The position numbers were made by a program, and so were the translations under genes. The notes beneath the pieces were generated by a model that was given only the letters and a program-made list of their open reading frames with translations, ran no database searches and was not told the DNA's origin. Of a stretch of 6,496 bases of DNA, positions 6,062 to 6,496 are shown piece by piece. This DNA is from C7867-002 sp964637485 (lineage in GTDB: Bacteria > Patescibacteriota > Minisyncoccia > Phycocordibacterales > PALSA-1337). The stretch's first letter is position 1. The number at the start of each line of letters is the position of its first letter. The stretch covers positions 1-6,496 of the forward strand of contig CAZWUU010000030.1 of NCBI GenBank assembly GCA_964637485.1. The letters are read 5' to 3'.

Positions 6062-6090
6062 ACAAAGGGCACCCAGAGGGTGCCCTTTGT
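6062..6090. repeat. 13-bp perfect hairpin at the TR 3' end and the avd 3' end
   Basis: ACAAAGGGCACCC (6062-6074) and GGGTGCCCTTTGT (6078-6090) pair perfectly around a 3-nt loop. It sits 1 nt after the avd stop and directly beyond the 3' end of the template-like segment on the minus strand. Known DGRs need a GC-rich hairpin or cruciform just after the variable repeat for target recognition, so a role in retrohoming is possible. Lack of a U-run on either strand argues against a plain intrinsic terminator, although it could help end avd transcription. Confidence 0.8.
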
Positions 6091-6240
6091 GAAGCGGAGA
6101 GACTTCGGAACGAACGCCGATGCGGAACCGTAGTTGTCGTTGGCATTGTCGAACCAGTTCGTGTCGAACTTGACCTTGCCGTCGTTGAAGTTGAAGTACG
6201 GGGCGTGATCGAAGCGATCATCGGCATCCGGATATTTGTC
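6091..6240 (-). other. Probable DGR template repeat (TR)
   Basis: Read on the minus strand this GC-rich segment translates as a C-type-lectin-like variable-region end, including APYFNFNDGKVKF and WFDNANDNYGSASAFVPK. Asn codons are AAC five times and AAT once. In the 48 codons from 6234 to 6091 only one has A in the third position and 38 have G or C there, in sharp contrast to the AT-rich neighbours. Adenines at codon positions one and two, above all AAC, are the hallmark of DGR templates. The A-poor 3' part (about 6091-6129, TCCGCATCGGCG...CTCCGCTTC) is a candidate initiation-of-mutagenic-homing element. The reading frame is open from 6312 to 6052 but has no body of a target gene, so this is more likely the template than a variable repeat. 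Exact borders need the matching variable repeat. Confidence 0.72.
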
Positions 6241-6496
6241 TTTGCCCATCCTAGTCACCAGAGCTTGAAAGTATTCCTTGTTGGCAACAAGGTGCGATCT
6301 CACTCCTGAATTTTATCTGACAGCACCCGCCATATAGGCTTAATGGTCTGTCTTAAACAAAGACAAGCAGTATCACCTTATCATGGCACGCTTATCCAAA
6401 CCATAATCAGGAGAACTCTGGCCAGTTTCTAAAAGGAGAAAGAGTTCGGCGACGGCGAATAGAAGACGGCCGTGCATAAGCATAGAATCAGGGTAA
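6241..6496 (-). other. TR leader region with broken coding-like frames
   Basis: Upstream of the TR on the minus strand no intact gene is present, but three short stretches in different frames read like protein. From the window edge to a TGA at 6373-6375 the frame gives MLMHGRLLFAVAELFLLL and then ETGQSSPDYGLDKRAMIR. A second frame (about 6378 to 6300) gives RQTIKPIWRVLSDKIQE. The third (from GTG 6303) gives SHLVANKEYFQALVTRMGKD and runs into the TR. This may be a frameshifted remnant of a target gene, or simply the 5' part of the DGR RNA. A 6-bp stem TGTCTT/AAGACA lies at 6349-6365. A weak minus-strand promoter, TTGTTT and TATATG 18 bp apart, overlaps it. Confidence 0.4.

Noticed and set aside
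6062..6090. Hairpin as an intrinsic terminator
   Set aside because: Neither strand has a T-run after the stem; kept as a hairpin only.
5742..6227. Minus-strand Ser/Thr/Arg-rich ORF
   Set aside because: It is low-complexity and mirrors avd and the TR in another frame; no family features.
6052..6496. UGA read as glycine (Gracilibacteria or SR1 code) to join the frames upstream of the TR
   Set aside because: No confident gene here has an in-frame TGA, glycines use GGN codons, and the breaks near 6375 and 6301 are frame changes, so recoding one stop would not join them.

Overview
The window looks like a piece of an AT-rich Patescibacteria (CPR, Parcubacteria-like) chromosome, probably from a metagenome assembly. 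This is an inference. It rests on small single-helix membrane-anchored proteins, the lemA/TPM pair, a Kre9/Knh-like Ig-fold protein with the YPNGGE motif, very weak or absent Shine-Dalgarno sequences, and a diversity-generating retroelement (DGR), which is common in that group. No marker gene here proves the lineage.

Left part (1-3740). The 3' end of groEL (GroEL C-terminus) runs into an inverted array of 7-bp repeats that separates it from a convergent D-2-hydroxyacid (probably D-lactate) dehydrogenase gene. A divergent intergenic region follows. Then comes a three-gene plus-strand cluster: an anchored PsbP-like hypothetical protein, LemA, and a TPM-domain membrane protein whose start overlaps lemA. 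The cluster is followed by tRNA-Ser(GGA).

Middle (3741-4667). A secreted or anchored Ig-like protein begins directly downstream of a perfect extended -10 promoter, apparently with a leaderless mRNA. It is followed by about 390 bp with no convincing gene. This stretch holds one doubtful 59-codon ORF and a dense series of inverted repeats at the 3' side of the reverse transcriptase gene.

Right part (4668-6496): a DGR. It comprises a minus-strand reverse transcriptase with the DGR-type GLPIGNLTSQ motif, a plus-strand Avd-like four-helix-bundle accessory gene, and a minus-strand, GC-rich, AAC-codon-rich segment that looks like the template repeat (TR). A 13-bp hairpin lies at the 3' end of the TR. 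By the known mechanism, RNA from the TR is reverse transcribed by RT plus Avd with adenine-directed errors, and the cDNA replaces the variable repeat at the 3' end of a target gene. No intact target gene is visible here, so the target is probably elsewhere or beyond the window. The layout is odd: RT and TR share the minus strand, avd lies between them on the plus strand, and the RT and avd start codons overlap. A TR-to-RT transcript would therefore be antisense to the whole of avd.
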